64,000 nucleotides of DNA from positions 6,200,001 to 6,264,000 of the forward strand of contig JAQOTA010000053.1 in the NCBI GenBank assembly GCA_029532415.1, in the 5' to 3' direction. The notes beneath the pieces were generated by a model. The model saw only the letters and a list, made by a program, of their open reading frames with translations. It was not told the DNA's origin and ran no database searches. Numbering within the stretch: the first letter of the stretch is position 1; every line of letters starts with the position of its first letter. Both the position numbers and the translations under genes were made by a program. Origin of the DNA: Marasmius tenuissimus. Its lineage: Eukaryota; Basidiomycota; Agaricomycetes; Agaricales; Marasmiaceae. This document shows positions 12,634-25,918 of this stretch, one piece after another.

Positions 12634-15600
12634 GAACTCGTATTATTTGGATGTGTACCGTTATTCGATTCGATCAATTGTATATTTGACCCCCATCATA
12701 TCATCCAAGTCTCTGTGTTACTTCTACGAGCCTCTGTGGCACCATGACGCACCCGCTTCAGGTACAAGCGCTCGAATATTACCTCAATTATATGTGAACA
12801 AACGAAATCTGGATCAGTCGATGAAGTTGCGGACCGCCGAGACTCTCGACCTGCGCACCCACGCCCTTCACCTTCTGCTGAACTGCAGCCGGAAATTTTA
12901 GGTCAGGACGACATCGAGGGTAGGAAGATAGGGAGGTATAACGATTGAGCGTGCTAGTATCATACCGATACAACCATGCAGGTTCCGACCTTGTTCAAAC
13001 CGCCCTCGTTAGGATTGTTGTTTCATACGGAACCGCCAGTGTGATTGGGCATGATCGTCTTCGTGTCAATTGTTATGGCAAGTCGAGAAGGAGGGTACAC
13101 AGCTTTTGGACTATGTGCTTGTGGGAGGTGGTACAAGACAGTTGCGCTCGAAAACAATTCGAAAAAGTCGCTACTTGGAGCCTGTGTGTCAACATGTGTT
13201 CCGTAGCTCCGACGAACTTACAGAAACCTCCGAACATGAAAAGGTCAAGGCCTATAGGGATACTGACCTCAATACAAACGTTCTAGATCTTCGTTCAATG
13301 TGGACCGATTGGACCCCACCAGATTTACGACATACCATTTTCAGATCGTCATTGTTGCGAAATATATATTCTAGCCGCGTCAAGTCGACTGATTGTGTCA
13401 CAGGTCTTCGACACTTTACAGAGATGCGCAAAGACAATACAGTTTAACCGTGCTTGGGTATTGATTCAGCTCGAACTTATACAATCATGTCGCACGAAAT
13501 GAAGTGAGCACGCTCGTAGGAGTGTTAAGGCAAATAGCGAGGGAGCGAATCACGAAGCATAGAACAAAACATAACTCGAGACAGACAGACAAAGAACGGT
13601 GGGAACAAAAGGCATACCATAGACCCAGTCCAGTACCCTAAATAGAACATTAATTGCCATGTTAGCACGGGTGCCAGGCTCTGGTCTTCGAGAAGCCATT
13701 TCTCGCTGGGATCACAGACCATAGTAAGCATTCTCTGTAGCGTGTCGATCCAGGCACTCCGTAATCATTCATAGAGAAACAGAACCCAGCCTATCTCAAG
13801 ATATCGTTTGTATATGCCTTGCTTGTCCGACCAAAAATATCGGCATGAAACTGGGGCTTCGGGCTTCGAAGACATCACCATTGCCGAAGTCTGTACCCGA
13901 CTGTGGCGTGCGGTGGCGTTGCTACTCTTGAGTGTTAGAATCACAGGGAAGATACAAAGGTCGAATCAAACTCCCGCACGTGTTACGCGCTCCGATTCGG
14001 CAATACCCACCATTCGTCCACGGTGAAATTCTGGGTTTCACCTTTGACAAAGTTCCTTTGCCACTTTGACCTCTGAGCTACGCAAAGTTTTGTCCTGCCG
14101 CCGCACTGGAGGAATTACGGCCGTTGTTGTTCTCGAAGCCTCTCTAGAACGGTAGAGGTAGCAAGGAGTAGATATACCAGCAAAAAAAAAAGAGCAGTGA
14201 ACGACGCACGTTTTGTACACCAACAGACGACGAGTAAAAGCGCATTGACGTACTTGAGTTAACATACCTGGTCAGCGCATAAGCTTTGGAGTCGGGAAAA
14301 CGAGAGCGATGGTGAACTATCATCATCCAATCTACAGTCTTGCCGATGGTGTCCAACCTGAGTGTGCTTCACGACGTCACAATGATTCTCTTTCGGATTA
14401 ATCCTGAGGTCTGAGGCGGCGTAGTATTATTCTGGAGAACAGTGAAAGAAAGGAGAACGACAATCTGTAAAGACAGAAACCTCAACCGTGAAGAGCCCCG
14501 AGTGATAATCATCAACGCGGCTCGCCTCACTACCCTATGAACAATAGAAAGATATCTGATTCTTCCTTGAACGAACCTTACCTTCGATTGAATGCTTCTC
14601 TTCCCGTTCATCTGTAAACTTGAGTGTATAGGTTCCCTGGTCGGTGGCAACGAGATATCATGAATTGATAGCTCGCATGTGAAGATAAGAAGTTGGGATA
14701 GGCGGCGAGATGGGGAAGGATGACGCCCTATCGGAATCATTTGACCAGAGATTATATTGAAACGAAAACCGACTTATTCACGGCGGTACCAGGGCGACTA
14801 CGCCAATGGTCAAGGGGAACAGCTGGCTTGAAAATGCGAGTGTATGTTGATATCTGATGATACGTCCAACTGGAGTTCGAAATCATCTCGAGGCCATGCA
14901 GGATCTGTCTAAGTTCTCGGGGAATCGCACGATATGCCAAGGGATCTGGAAGAAAATTCGAGCTGGAGACGTCTCAACGCTTCAAAGGCTCACCATATTG
15001 TGGGAAGAGGGACAGAAGGAGTTTATGGCCCGTCAGATGATGGAGGTCCGTCATTTTGGCCAGCCCTGACGGGTAGTGTCACGGCATTCTGTTAACCACG
15101 ACGGTCTTCTCTCTTGTGTCTGGCATTATCTCCCTTGCTCCAGTAGCGCAGGTCGCGGCTGGGCAACACTTGTAGGTCTCGTTGCAAGGCGAAGGTTATC
15201 GGCAAACCGTGGGCATTCCATTCTGTGTAAATAAACAGCTTTTCGGTTGAGATAGCGAAAAATGTGGGTAAGAGCGAAAAGGCGGCGCACCTCCATCCTT
15301 TCCATCCTGAAGATAGTTGCTCAAAATGCCATTTGGATTCTCCTCGCCTTGAGGCTCTCCGTGTAGCGTATAAAGAGGTTCCTGTTGTCGGACTCCGGAG
15401 TGGTTGGGCAATTTTGAGCGAGGCTGCGGAAATACCATAACCGAACAAGGAGGAAGAATGAGAGAGGAGAGGCCATTGCCGTCGTTTTCTGTCGTGGTGC
15501 CATCTGCCGATTCATGGATGATGATGTGGACGGTGAAGAGTAGCTCGCCTCCTGGTGATCAATGGAAGTTGTCGGTCAAGGTGTTGAGTACTGAGTCATC

Positions 15601-16268
15601 GGGCGCTTGGTAGATGCATGCAGATTGGCGCCCATATCACCCCTTCAACTACAACCCCCATCACTTGCATGTTCGTGCATTGCAACTCCGTCTCGTATAT
15701 TTTGATAGAGGGTAGATGTCTTCAAAGATAGGGCCCGCCAGCGAATAGGCCGATCAACAATACTCAGAAATCCGTGTTGCCTGTCAAGAAGTTTCAAGCT
15801 ATCCCACCAGGTCAACGAAAAACCATAGGTTTTAGGAGACCAGATAACGCCGATTCTGGCGCGTCATACTACGCGACATATCGGTCAAAATACTCCTAAA
15901 ACTTACCCTATCAAGTCATTCTGGGTCACTGACAAGAAGCAGGATGTCAGCCACAACATAATGTGACGTTCACGCAAGTGTACTGGCGTCCATAGGGGTT
16001 GGGTCACTAGGTCATCTGCAAATGGTAATAAGCTCCGTGGATCCTCGTGCCCAATCCTTATCCATGAGGAGAATATCTTGCAGCATCCTGATATGGAGCG
16101 GTCAATCCCAGCCACTCGCCTGATACCCCGAAACTTCTGCTCACGAGAGCTCCACAGTAAAAATAAGTTTACGTGAAGAGGATGGGGGGCGGACCCATCC
16201 ATATGGACAACTCGAGCCACATCTCGTTCGAGATAAAAGCCGGTAGGACCACAGAAGCCTCCCGCAAC
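12634..16268. other. No recognisable gene
   Basis: Only short frames are open. The longest, 13070-13447 on the plus strand (125 codons), has no motif or splice pattern I recognise. An A10 run occurs at about 14182. The stretch separates DUF6535 copy A from the O-methyltransferase. Confidence 0.55.
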
Positions 16269-18084
16269 ATGTCTCTCTCAGACTTGACCTCACTTCAACA
16301 GACGCTCAATGAAGCCATTGATGTATACAAAGCCGAATTAGCGGCTCAGAGTATCCCGGAGCCATCGCTGAATAGCTCGAAGCCTCACTTGACGGACGAT
16401 ATTGCCTACCTTGCGACCCCTGCGATGTATGAAGCACAAAGAACGGCAGTGGCAAGTCTGGTGAGCCTCGTTATTTCTCATCGAGCGCAAAATCGCTTAC
16501 TCATCGTATCCCTCGCTAGGGTCTGATCAAGTTGCTCATTCGGAGTCCCCAGGACACCCTATTTGCAACAAATTGTGCGACTTTGGAGGTTGCATCCATC
16601 CGTTTGGCCGCCGAGATTGGGCTGGCCGATGTGTTGGGTGAGTCGGAAGAAGGCTTGAGTATCAGGGAGATTGAGAATAAGACAGGCGTCGCTGGGATGA
16701 AAATTGGTATGTGGCGAGTTACTATACCAAATTTACAGGTTTTGACTGACCAGACTAGAACGAGTCTTGAGACTTCTCATCACCCAGGGATGGTTTCGGG
16801 AAACACAACCGGGGTACTTCGCGAACAACAGAATCAGTAATCTCGTCAGGAAAAATCAACCTGGATACTATTTATCAACTTACATGTAAGTTCACTCAGA
16901 CGTCTGTTTGCCGCTCAGGCCCTCTAACTGTAAAAAAGGAACGAGCTCGTAGGCAAAATTTCTGCTAGCTTGCCAGAAATGCTCACCCATCCCGATCCCG
17001 AGTGGCGAATGGGCGACAGCTCGCTACAGACCGCTTTCCAATTGTCCCATAACACCGACGTTTCGTTCTTTGGTGCCGGCGGATGGCTCACAAAGAACCA
17101 TGATGCAGCTACTTCTTTTGCACTGGCGTGGGTGTTGGTATTTGTCCCGTATTTGGACTGTGCACTGACCTGCGCATCAGGATGGGTGCCGTTGGCCCAA
17201 CATCGGACCCTGGCGTTGTCGCTGACTTCCCTTGGGCGGAGATTGCGAAAGGTAAAGATGGTATTGTTGACGTCGGAGGTGGACAGGGAACTTTATGTTG
17301 CTCGCTGGCAGAGAAATATCCTGAGATACAGAGCTTCATTGTCCAGGACCTCCCTGAAACTCGTCTCGCTGCCGAGGGTTTCATAGAGTCCAAGGGCCTC
17401 TCTGGTAAGGTGAAGTTTGAGGCGCAGGATTTCTTCAAGCCCCAACAACGCCGCGGAAAGTATGTGTTTGTGATGCAGCGAGGTATTCACTTCCTTTTCT
17501 TCCGAATCTCTCACGTCATACTGATACAGCTTCATAGTATTGCATGACTGGAGTACGGAGAAAGGAGCCATTATGTTGAGACACATCAAAGATGTGTTGA
17601 ACGAAGACGTGCGTGAGAACGGCCCACAGACTTCGGTGACGCGCTCATCTGGCTTCTCAGAGCTCCCTCCTTGTCATCGACACTGTAATTCAGGACGGCG
17701 TTTTCTCCGCGACATCGGGATCGTCGTTGCTGGAGTCCATTTCCGCACAGGATACGAGCCTTTACAAACCTGTGTCACCACCCCGACTGATTCCATCTGA
17801 CTTCGGTGAGGCGAGTAAAATGCAGCATCAAACCAATGTCTGCTTGACCGCTCTATGCAATTGTGAGTCTGACCGCCTAACCAACCCCGAATACTAACGT
17901 AAAACGACCGTAGCCTTCGAGAGGACCTATCCTCAATTGAAGGAGATGGTGGAATTAAGTGGTATGAAGATCAGAAAGGTGAATGCGACCAGGTAAGCCA
18001 AACACTCGTTGAGCTCGTCTGTGGCTGACGTTCCTTCGGTTATGCAGAGGGTGGGCATCAATCACGGAAGTTGTGGCCGCCTGA
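16269..18084 (+). CDS. Class I SAM-dependent O-methyltransferase, plant COMT-like (Methyltransf_2 family)
   Basis: Nine exons (16269-16460, 16520-16706, 16759-16885, 16939-17127, 17181-17482, 17538-17608, 17661-17862, 17914-17992, 18048-18084) join in phase to 461 residues. An N-terminal winged-helix dimerisation region (GLADVLGE...LSIREIENKTG, then RVLRLLITQGWFRE) precedes the Rossmann domain. The SAM-binding glycine loop is VDVGGGQGTL at about residues 261-270, and the general-base histidine of this family is expected at LHDW (His335). The protein ends with GWASITEVVAA, typical of fungal members. Family enzymes methylate phenolic hydroxyls of secondary metabolites; the substrate cannot be told from sequence. 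I took the ATG at 16269, though the frame is open upstream to an ATG at 16173. No oxidoreductase, synthase or transporter gene is adjacent. Confidence 0.9.
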
Positions 18085-20432
18085 TCCACCGTGAAATCCG
18101 ACAGAAACCAGCCTGCGGCTAGACTCCGATGGCCTTTTGGGTGGTGTTCAATGAAATTTCGTTTCCAAAAAGTAGCGATCTGGTGCCCTCAGGGAGGCAC
18201 ATATATCTGCCAGTCATTCCAATCACTTGGACGTTTGTGCTTCTGGCCTGCTGTATACGTTAGTTAAAGGGAGACGTCAACGAAAAGAATGATAAATATA
18301 CAGAGATTCTTATCGGGTAGCAAGGTGGCGCGGAAAGCGTGCTACAACGAGCATATCAGAGCCTAAAGAAGATCGCAAGACAGAGGAGTAAACACGGCAA
18401 AATTACGGCGATCAACACAGATACATACTTCGAGGCATTCAAAGACTTGGCCTCCTTTCCTATCGAACACCAGCGGCAAGGTCCTGTCGAGACGCGTGCT
18501 CAAATGGATAACATATACGAGTTTCCTTCTCGCGGAGCCGTCGAGAGGAAGGCCAGCACTGGAGACCTTGTCACCTGAGGAATAGGTAAAAGATGAGATA
18601 CAACAGACAGCGAAAGACAGGATGGTTTACCTGCTAGCGTCGAAGGCGGTCCAGTATCTTCCCTGTCCCATGCAACACTGGCAGGAAGTCGACCATCGAA
18701 CAATAATCCTCTAACAGTGCGGTTTGAACCAAACAGATCTCTTGGGATTCTCAGTTGACTGAGGAGCTGGGCTGTCAAAATCGACATAAACTCAACAAAG
18801 GACAGCCAATCAAGCCCGGGGCTCAAACGACGGTAGCTGATCGACCTCATTAAGAAACAACAGCACCGGAATCCACTAGACGAGTGCAGCTCTTCCAGCC
18901 AGCACGGACGAAATTATTCCTAGTCAATTCGAGACAAGTTGAATAAATCGCCCTGCGTTGATAAGCTTCCCATGTGGCGGTCGAGTTCAAGGAAGTGATC
19001 GACCGAGAGACGACGATCTCCGCTTGATAACGAGTTATGTCTTGTGGTTAGGTATCAAAGGTGGGTGTAGGTTGAAATTGGATCCGGTGCGCTTCAACTG
19101 GCTGTAAATCATGAAGAAAATATTGCATTTGGATAACCCAAGATACGGAAACGAAAGCGCAAGAGACGTACTTTTAAGACGTGTTGTGCCGTCGCCAACC
19201 TGCGGGAGCTAGCCCTAAGATATCTACGAAGATACAGGGTCGTAGACCACGGTTATCACGTCTGAAGAAAGGGGCGGGTAGTAAGGGAGCTCACCGAAGA
19301 TAGCAAGGAACTAGTGGGGCTCTTCGTAACGAGTTATACTTTCAAAATCTATTCCCTGGGACCTCCAAACGCGACAGCTCTCCCTCCTCGATACACGAGG
19401 ACCAGCACTCAGCCTTACCTCGGATTTAGATGATTCAATCCTATGCAAGGGGTAAACCTGGCTGAAACCAGGTCGTTCGCCCAAACAAGGAACAAGATAG
19501 ATGGTAGATAGCGAGACGGGGGGAGGTCGACGATTCGAGAACTCTTGTATTCGTTCCATGTTCCCTTCTTCCGGGCTCTCGGTTCATGGCAATCTTGCAG
19601 TTGAGGTGGTATATATCAGATGGGCGGTGAGTGGCGGAGATTAATATATCTAAGACAATGCTACTTGAGAGTCGGGCATGTAAAGACTTACGTATACGGT
19701 GATGGAGAGGAAAACTGCTGAGTCTGGGAAAGTCTGGTACGTTGCCGGCAATCTCCGAATCACGTGACAACGCTTTAGCACCGACATCAGATCTTGTTCC
19801 CGATCCACGACGTTCTTCACATGCGCAACACTGCCAACCCTCGCTGCTGTGGGCTTGGCCGTTGCATCGCTGCGCTCAAACAGGAGCTATACGGTACTCA
19901 ATCGAGGCGAGAGACTGACCTTACGCTCCGCAATCTTTTCACTGGCTTCCTGCCCTCAAACAACACGAACAAGTGCACCATGAGTGCGTCGCGGAACACG
20001 CGACCCGAGCTCATTTCTATGCTGCAAATTGACATCTAATGTCGACGAGGCACCAGGAAACGTATGTCTCGATTTGATCTTCTATGACTGTTGATTTCTG
20101 AACGACGTTGAAAGCGAGAATGGACGTGAGCAAGTCTGCAATATATATGATCGACACACGGTGTACCCGACTTGAAGTTGGATCCTGTGTCGAAACTTGA
20201 TATCAGCCTTGCTCGATGATATTCTCCCATGCGATCTCATCTTGTAGGGGGCCAATTATTGACTAATACCAGGGACAAGCACCCAGTGCGGGACGAGAAA
20301 CCTCCACCATCAATCAATCTTTGACAAGTGAAAGTCAATACGGCATTTTCTTACTGGCGTTCGTGAGTTCCTCTTTTTCTACAAATACCCCATCCACACT
20401 TCGATTGGTTCCCTATTGTACCCACCTCGGCT
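18085..20432. other. No firm gene; sequence upstream of the 20.4 kb membrane-protein gene
   Basis: A short frame at 18339-18578 (79 codons) has coding-like composition but no recognised family. The rest is broken in all frames. The segment 20080-20240, just upstream of the membrane-protein gene, matches in reverse the sequence at 56800-56960, so it belongs to a duplicated promoter region (the shared frame reads SNFKSGTP in both places). Confidence 0.5.
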
Positions 20433-22047
20433 ATGCTGCCCCTCTCGTCGCTATCGCTCTCGATCATTGGCTTCTTTGTGCTGTCTGCTCGAGCCCAGGG
20501 GATAGGCACCAACACATGCAACGACAGCACTTTGAATTTTATACCACAGGTGTGGGGGAGACGTCCTGTACGTTTGATCCACGTCTACCAATATCATGAG
20601 AGGGATTCGAAATCTCGGTTCTAGGTAGAACGTACGAGCGACTGCGGCAACTTTGCAACAGTGACTGTGCGTCGCCGATGATCATGTTCCTTCATTAGCT
20701 GATCATCTACATGCACTGGATGGGACTGTTCCTTTCGAAACACAGTTCGAGTGAGGACTCTCAACCCCAAGTCTCCCCCTGACGTATGCAACGAGCAATA
20801 TGGTGAGCCACGGTTCATAAAATGGATACTTCCTTGGTCACAATAAATCTTGCGCTACACACGAACGGGCTCCACAGCCAATTGTTGTTGCAACAGTGTC
20901 GCTTTCTCGCTGAGCATGCTATGTTTAACGTGGGTTTTCACTCCTGAGTCCGAGCCCAATCTCAAACCTCCATTAATTATTCTTCATCGCATTCTTGTAG
21001 ATGTCAACAAGGAATAGGGCCATTCAATAGTGGATTCGATGCCAGTGAGGTTTCTCCCTCCGCATACGTATTCGCGCTCTAGATCTACACCAAAAACTAG
21101 AGGAAGGCACCTATCAAGCCTACTTGGCCTCTTGTACCCCGCAACTGAATAAAATGTGCGTTTTCATCGATTTGGCGTCACGCACTTGGACGTTCAGTGG
21201 CGCTCAATTGTATTAGATTACCCACAGACATCCAATCGGGCGTATGTAACAATAAAATCAAGATTTACGACCATCTGTACGAAAACCTTTGGGATAATGG
21301 GGGTTGGTACGTGGTCGTGCTATCTTTTTTCCTCCCCTCATTACTGACGTTATCTCCTGCAACTAGGTACTTGCAAGTCATCATCTTCTTGTTCGCCGGG
21401 CTACGTCTAACTTTCGACTTTACATGCCCACTTCCAATAGCCACTATACCGCCCAACATCTCACAGTAGACCAACATGCCGGTCCCAATTTTACTACCTA
21501 TTGTCCTGTCGGTGGTAACACGTCCTCGACGTCTAATCCGATTAACTACCCTGAACCCACCAACATCGGAAACTCAGAAGGTTCGCTTGGCAAAGGAGAT
21601 ATTGCAGCTATCGTTATTGGAACGATGGTGATCGTCGCGGGGCTTGTCGGAGCCGTATGCTACTTCCTTCGGAGGAGAAAGAGAACCACCGGACTTCAGC
21701 AGCCAGATACTCGCGAGCCAGGTGGTTTTCTTTCTTCTATTCCAACGGACTCGTTCTGATTTTGAATGAATTCAGATGTAACCGAAGCAAGGCCGTACCC
21801 GCTGTACAGCACATCTCGAGCGACTCCGTTCAGGAAAGGGCAGCAGTCTGAAACGACGAACGCCATGCTCCAGGCTGAGAACGGTACGAGTCCGAGTGCG
21901 ACTAGAAATAGCGAGATGGAGGTGTCGCCTTTGACTACCGGATCGAGACATACAGATGGGGATCCTGTTGCCCTGAATCCGCTGCGTAGGACACTATCGG
22001 GGCGTTCACCACCTACGTATAGTGATCTCGGTGCGGGAAGATCGTAG
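20433..22047 (+). CDS. Single-pass membrane protein with signal peptide and Cys-containing ectodomain
   Basis: The ATG at 20433 opens a clear signal peptide (LSSLSLSIIGFFVLSARAQG) with a likely cleavage after ARA or AQ. Exon 1 ends at 20549. Middle exons are partly resolved: pieces with NCCCNSVAFSLSMLC (near 20880-20925), GIGPFNSGFD (near 21010-21045) and TYQAYLASCTPQ (near 21108-21145) are plausible ectodomain parts. The transmembrane helix is IAAIVIGTMVIVAGLVGAVC, followed by a basic stop-transfer RRRKR in the exon ending 21721. The last exon (21776-22047) gives a Ser/Thr/Pro-rich cytoplasmic tail ending PPTYSDLGAGRS. This layout is common among uncharacterised agaricomycete surface proteins. 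No catalytic motif is visible. A broken inverted copy of exon 1 and upstream DNA lies at 56.4-57.0 kb. The span is firm; the exact middle exons are not. Confidence 0.7.
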
Positions 22048-22635
22048 ATGAAACGGAGTCTGTTGGGTCGATAGTGTTTTGCATTAATAATTGTTCAGGA
22101 CCTGATGAGTACGAATCGATGTAAAGTCTCTAGGGATTGGTCTAGCCTGTGAGGTTTGCAGGCCCATATGCTGTAATCGAGAGGTGATCAGATATGGGGA
22201 TCCGACTACTTACATGGGAGCCGGCGGAACGAGTTGCTCTTGTCGAGGTCCGCATAAGAGTGCGAACTGACATGGAACGCTGGTCCAAGGTCAAGAGTTT
22301 TCAAGAGTGGGCTTGACTTGTCCCACGGCTGACCGGGACCAACGAACAGACTCCGGGCTATCTTCACGGGTTTTAGAAAAGACCGACAGTGAATTTAAAC
22401 ATGCCTGTTAGTGTTTACGTCCAGAGTCAGCCCTGTATAGTATATGCGATTTCCCGAGTGATTCAGAGTATCTGTGAGAGTTCAGTCTTCAGTTCGAGAT
22501 GTCTGTGCCATGTCGTATAGCGGCTGTGATTACTGTACTAGATACCTATTTATCTATTCAATAAGGCTGGGACTAGAAGGACGATATACGTACGATACTC
22601 GCACATACCCGATTTATACACCCAAGTCTTCTGCT
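22048..22635. other. Intergenic between convergent genes
   Basis: This is the tail-to-tail gap between the membrane-protein gene and the carnosine N-methyltransferase gene. It would hold both 3' untranslated regions. I see no other feature. Confidence 0.6.
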
Positions 22636-24506
22636 CTATACTCTCTTTGTCGCCGTCCAGAACGCCGCACGATAAGTATACCCCAACATGCCCTCCGAGT
22701 TCGTCACATATGTCGCATCTATCGTTTTCTCGTTCTGCGACAAAATGAGTAAGAAAGTCCTGATGTGCAGATAGCAGGTCAACGACTTACAGAAATATCG
22801 AAATCAATCTTTCGGGCCAATTCTTTGACCTCCTCGAGGTCCAGTTCGATAGAGGGATCGCCGGTGTTGTTGTTTTCCCAGTGCCAGAGAAGGGGGCCTA
22901 AGCGAAGCATTAAGAACGTGAGCGCGATGTGCAGGAAAGCGAGCGGAGTCTCGAACGCACCCATATTAATCCATACTCCACCAGGAGCAAGAATCCGATG
23001 GAGGATCCGGAGGTAGTTTACAATATTCTTTGCCTAACCGCAACAGCGGGGTCAGAATAGGCCTCAGAAATCGAAGGAAAGGGCTCACAGTATCGATGAA
23101 GAAGCACGTCAATACCGCATCCCACAACCCGTTTTGTGGTTCCTCATGAGGACCTACAGGGGCGAGTTCTTGTCCGCCCCCATAGATCTCTTCGAAATCC
23201 CCGGCAACAAGAGAGAAGTTAGAACCTCTGGGGAGGCTGGGGACGACGTCTGGGATGGAGATGGCACGGAGGAGAGAGGACCGGGAGGGTGCGTTGGAGA
23301 AGGTGTGAACGTAGGGGTAAATTGTGTGCGATTTCGGTTGGGATGTTCTGCGTGCAGGAGAGGTCCAAAAATGGAGGTGGAAGAGCGGGTTAGGAAATGC
23401 ACGTACTTGTTGAGGACCAAGTAGGAAGCCAAAAGCATGTAATGCGAGAACTCGTTTGCCTGGCATGCGAATCCTGGCAGAAAAATGCTGCCATTAGAGG
23501 CACGCATACCGCACGATCTGTTCAGAGCTCACCTAGATTCGCAACATCGTAGGCTAAACGACCAAGGCCCGCTCCAGGTACCAGAACGCGGAAATTCCGT
23601 CTGTGGAAACACAACCCATCAACTCGGGTTGCCTGAAGGAGAAGAACAGTCTACCGACCTTTCTCGTTCTGGTATATCATGATAGTGCGCCAACAAGGCC
23701 TCTTTCATGGGACCGTACGCGATTTCTCGTTCCTCCTTGCCCTCTTCACTCCAGTCACGGACAAACTGCTTCAGAGTGCTTCGGACTTTGTCCAGATCGC
23801 CTTCGTTAGGCCTGTACTTCTTGGGTTTACGAGGCGACCCATGCGAATGGTCGTGATCGTGACCATGTTCGTGGCTATGGCTATGTCCATGACCGTGGTC
23901 GTGGTCGTGATCGTGTGCATGGTCATGATTATGGGAATGAGAGTGCTGGCCATCGACTTGATATAAATGAGCATAGCTTCAGCAGTGACACAAGACGAAA
24001 TCCAATGATCACACATACTTTGTCCGCCTCCAGTCTCCTTATTCTCTTCCTCATCGCCTTCGACGTCGCCCTCATCGTCACTGACATCGTGCCCGAATAT
24101 TTCTGGATCGGCAACGATCTGATTCAGAAATTCGGCGTTTTTGAGGATAGCTTTATCCACAGCGTCCAATCTGTCCTTATAGCCCAGCGAACTAAGCAAG
24201 TCTTGATCACCTTTCGGGAGCGTGAAAATGTCCTTGCGGCGGCGATTGTTGGCTGCCAACTGAAAATATTGAAAGAGAAAGCAAATATAATGGTGGTATT
24301 AGCGCCATTTTGAGGTGTGGTACAGCCAGAGACAGAATTATGAACAACTTACAGAATAAGACGCGTATTTCGAGAAGGTGGTTATTACATTCGAGAAATG
24401 TCGCTGCTCTGTAATTCTGGGTAATTCAGTAGCAAATTTGAGGCTTTAAAAGTGACTGTGAGCACATACCTTCCTCGATGTCAGCATCCGAATGCGAATG
24501 AGGCAT
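22636..24506 (-). CDS. Carnosine N-methyltransferase-like protein (N2227 family)
   Basis: Ten exons on the minus strand (24470-24506, 24353-24408, 24019-24259, 23659-23956, 23533-23600, 23407-23473, 23089-23347, 22961-23033, 22791-22897, 22636-22734) join in phase to 434 residues. The start MPHSHSDADIEEEQRHFSNV leads into the family's N-terminal helices (SYSLAANNRRRKD). The SAM site is VLVPGAGLGRLAYDVA (about residues 215-230), followed by QANEFSHYMLLASYLVLN. Later landmarks are FSLVAGDFEEIY, GLWDAVLTCFFIDTA, GGVWINMGPLLWHWEN and the C-terminal block ending RAAFWTATKRV. Family members transfer a methyl group from SAM to the imidazole of carnosine-type histidyl peptides, in cytosol or nucleus. 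A long His/Asp/Gly run (near 23860-23956) is inserted before the SAM domain. The gene is divergent from ISY1, 176 bp between the two start codons. Confidence 0.92.
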
Positions 24507-24682
24507 ATTGTGGACGGGAAGGTCGTGGTCGAGGTACAAGGAGAAAAGGTGTGATTCTGGCGCCTGTGACTTGAGCGTGACGCGACATGACTTACTCGTT
24601 ACATCGTCACAGAGTTCGCCCTTTGGCGCCCGCCGTTGTTCAGAGTCACCTCCATCATCTCCTCCAATATTCTTGATAAAAT
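24507..24682. promoter_or_regulatory. Probable bidirectional promoter
   Basis: Only 176 bp separate the start codons of two divergent conserved genes, so both promoters and 5' leaders must share this segment. I see no clear TATA box for either direction. Confidence 0.6.
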
Positions 24683-25918
24683 ATGGTCAGTTCCCTTAGG
24701 ATGTTGCTAAGCTGACTACTTATACATCTAATAGGCCCGTAATGAAGAAAAAGCACAATCTATGCTCTACCGTTTCCGAGAAGCCCAAGCCGCCGAGCTG
24801 GGTTTGGGCACTCGTTCAGACCGACGACCGCGTATGGCCAGTGCGTGTAAAAGCTTGCGAGATTGCGAAAAATGGAGAGGAGAAATTCTGAGGGAAATTA
24901 GTCGAAAAGTGTCTAAGATTCAGGACGGTACGTCTCACTATCTGGTTCGTTGTTGTACGAGTATGAGCTCACATTTTTTCTTTTTCTGCCTAGCTGGTCT
25001 AACGGACTATGAAGTACGAGACCTAAACGACGAGATCAACAAGCTTATACGAGAAAAGAGGCATTGGGAGAACCAAATTGTCGCCCTTGGAGGAGCGAAT
25101 TACAGGCGGAATGTCGCCATGTTGGACGACGACGGCAAGGAGGTACCTGGGACGAAGGGCTACAAGTACGTGCTACTCTACTCGAAGGGCTATTCCCGCC
25201 AGTTCTGACTTTTTTTTTGCCATTTTCTAGGTATTTTGGACGCGCTAAAGACCTACCTGGTGTCCGAGAACTCTTTCAGAGTCGGAAAAAGGACGAAGAC
25301 GAGGACAATGCAGCACTGGCTTACTACAAGAAGTTCATGAACCAAGGACCTGCGTACTACGGCGACCTGGACGAGGCAGAGGACGACCTCTTGAAGTACG
25401 AACGTTCTGCAGAGGGCGAAGGTACGTCTACAGCACCTTGAATTTTCCCTCCCTCAACTGACGTTTTGCCCCCGCCAGAATGGGAAGAAGCCTTTACGAC
25501 AATACGTGAAGCTCTCGGTCTACCGGATGACGCACCTATACCCCCCATCCCGCGACCAGAAGGCACAAAACCCGCGGATTATGATGGTACAACCACGAAT
25601 AGCCAACAACCGCAACCGAAGAGAAAAGCACCGGATCCAGACGGTGCTGCCGAAGCTACACAACAGTCGGCCAACGATGAGGCAAAACGCGCAAAGACAG
25701 CGACGGCGACAACGGTAACAGCAGGAACGATAGCAGCATCTGACCCTGCAGTTGCTCATGCACAAGCAGCAGCAGCGTACATATCGTTTTTGGACCCGGA
25801 GATGTTGATGCCACCGAAGATGCCCACGAGGCAGGAGATGGAGGATATTTTGCTGGATTTGAGGAAGAAGGCGTTGGTAGAGGAGTACTTTGGCGGTGAC
25901 GAGAAGATGGCAAGCTAG
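24683..25918 (+). CDS. ISY1: Pre-mRNA-splicing factor ISY1
   Basis: Five exons (24683-24685, 24735-24927, 24994-25165, 25231-25421, 25479-25918) join in phase to 332 residues. The product begins MARNEEKAQSMLYRFREAQA, the signature start of Isy1, and keeps the family blocks DYEVRDLNDEINKLIREK, HWENQIVALGG and KYFGRAKDLPGV. Isy1 belongs to the Prp19/NineTeen complex-associated splicing machinery in the nucleus. The C-terminal third is low-complexity (Ala/Thr/Pro/Gln) before a final acidic helix with LDPEMLMPPKMPTRQEME. The first coding exon is just the ATG, followed by a 49-bp intron; no later in-frame ATG precedes the conserved ARNEEKAQ, which forces this choice. Length is in the normal range for fungal Isy1. 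Confidence 0.95.
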
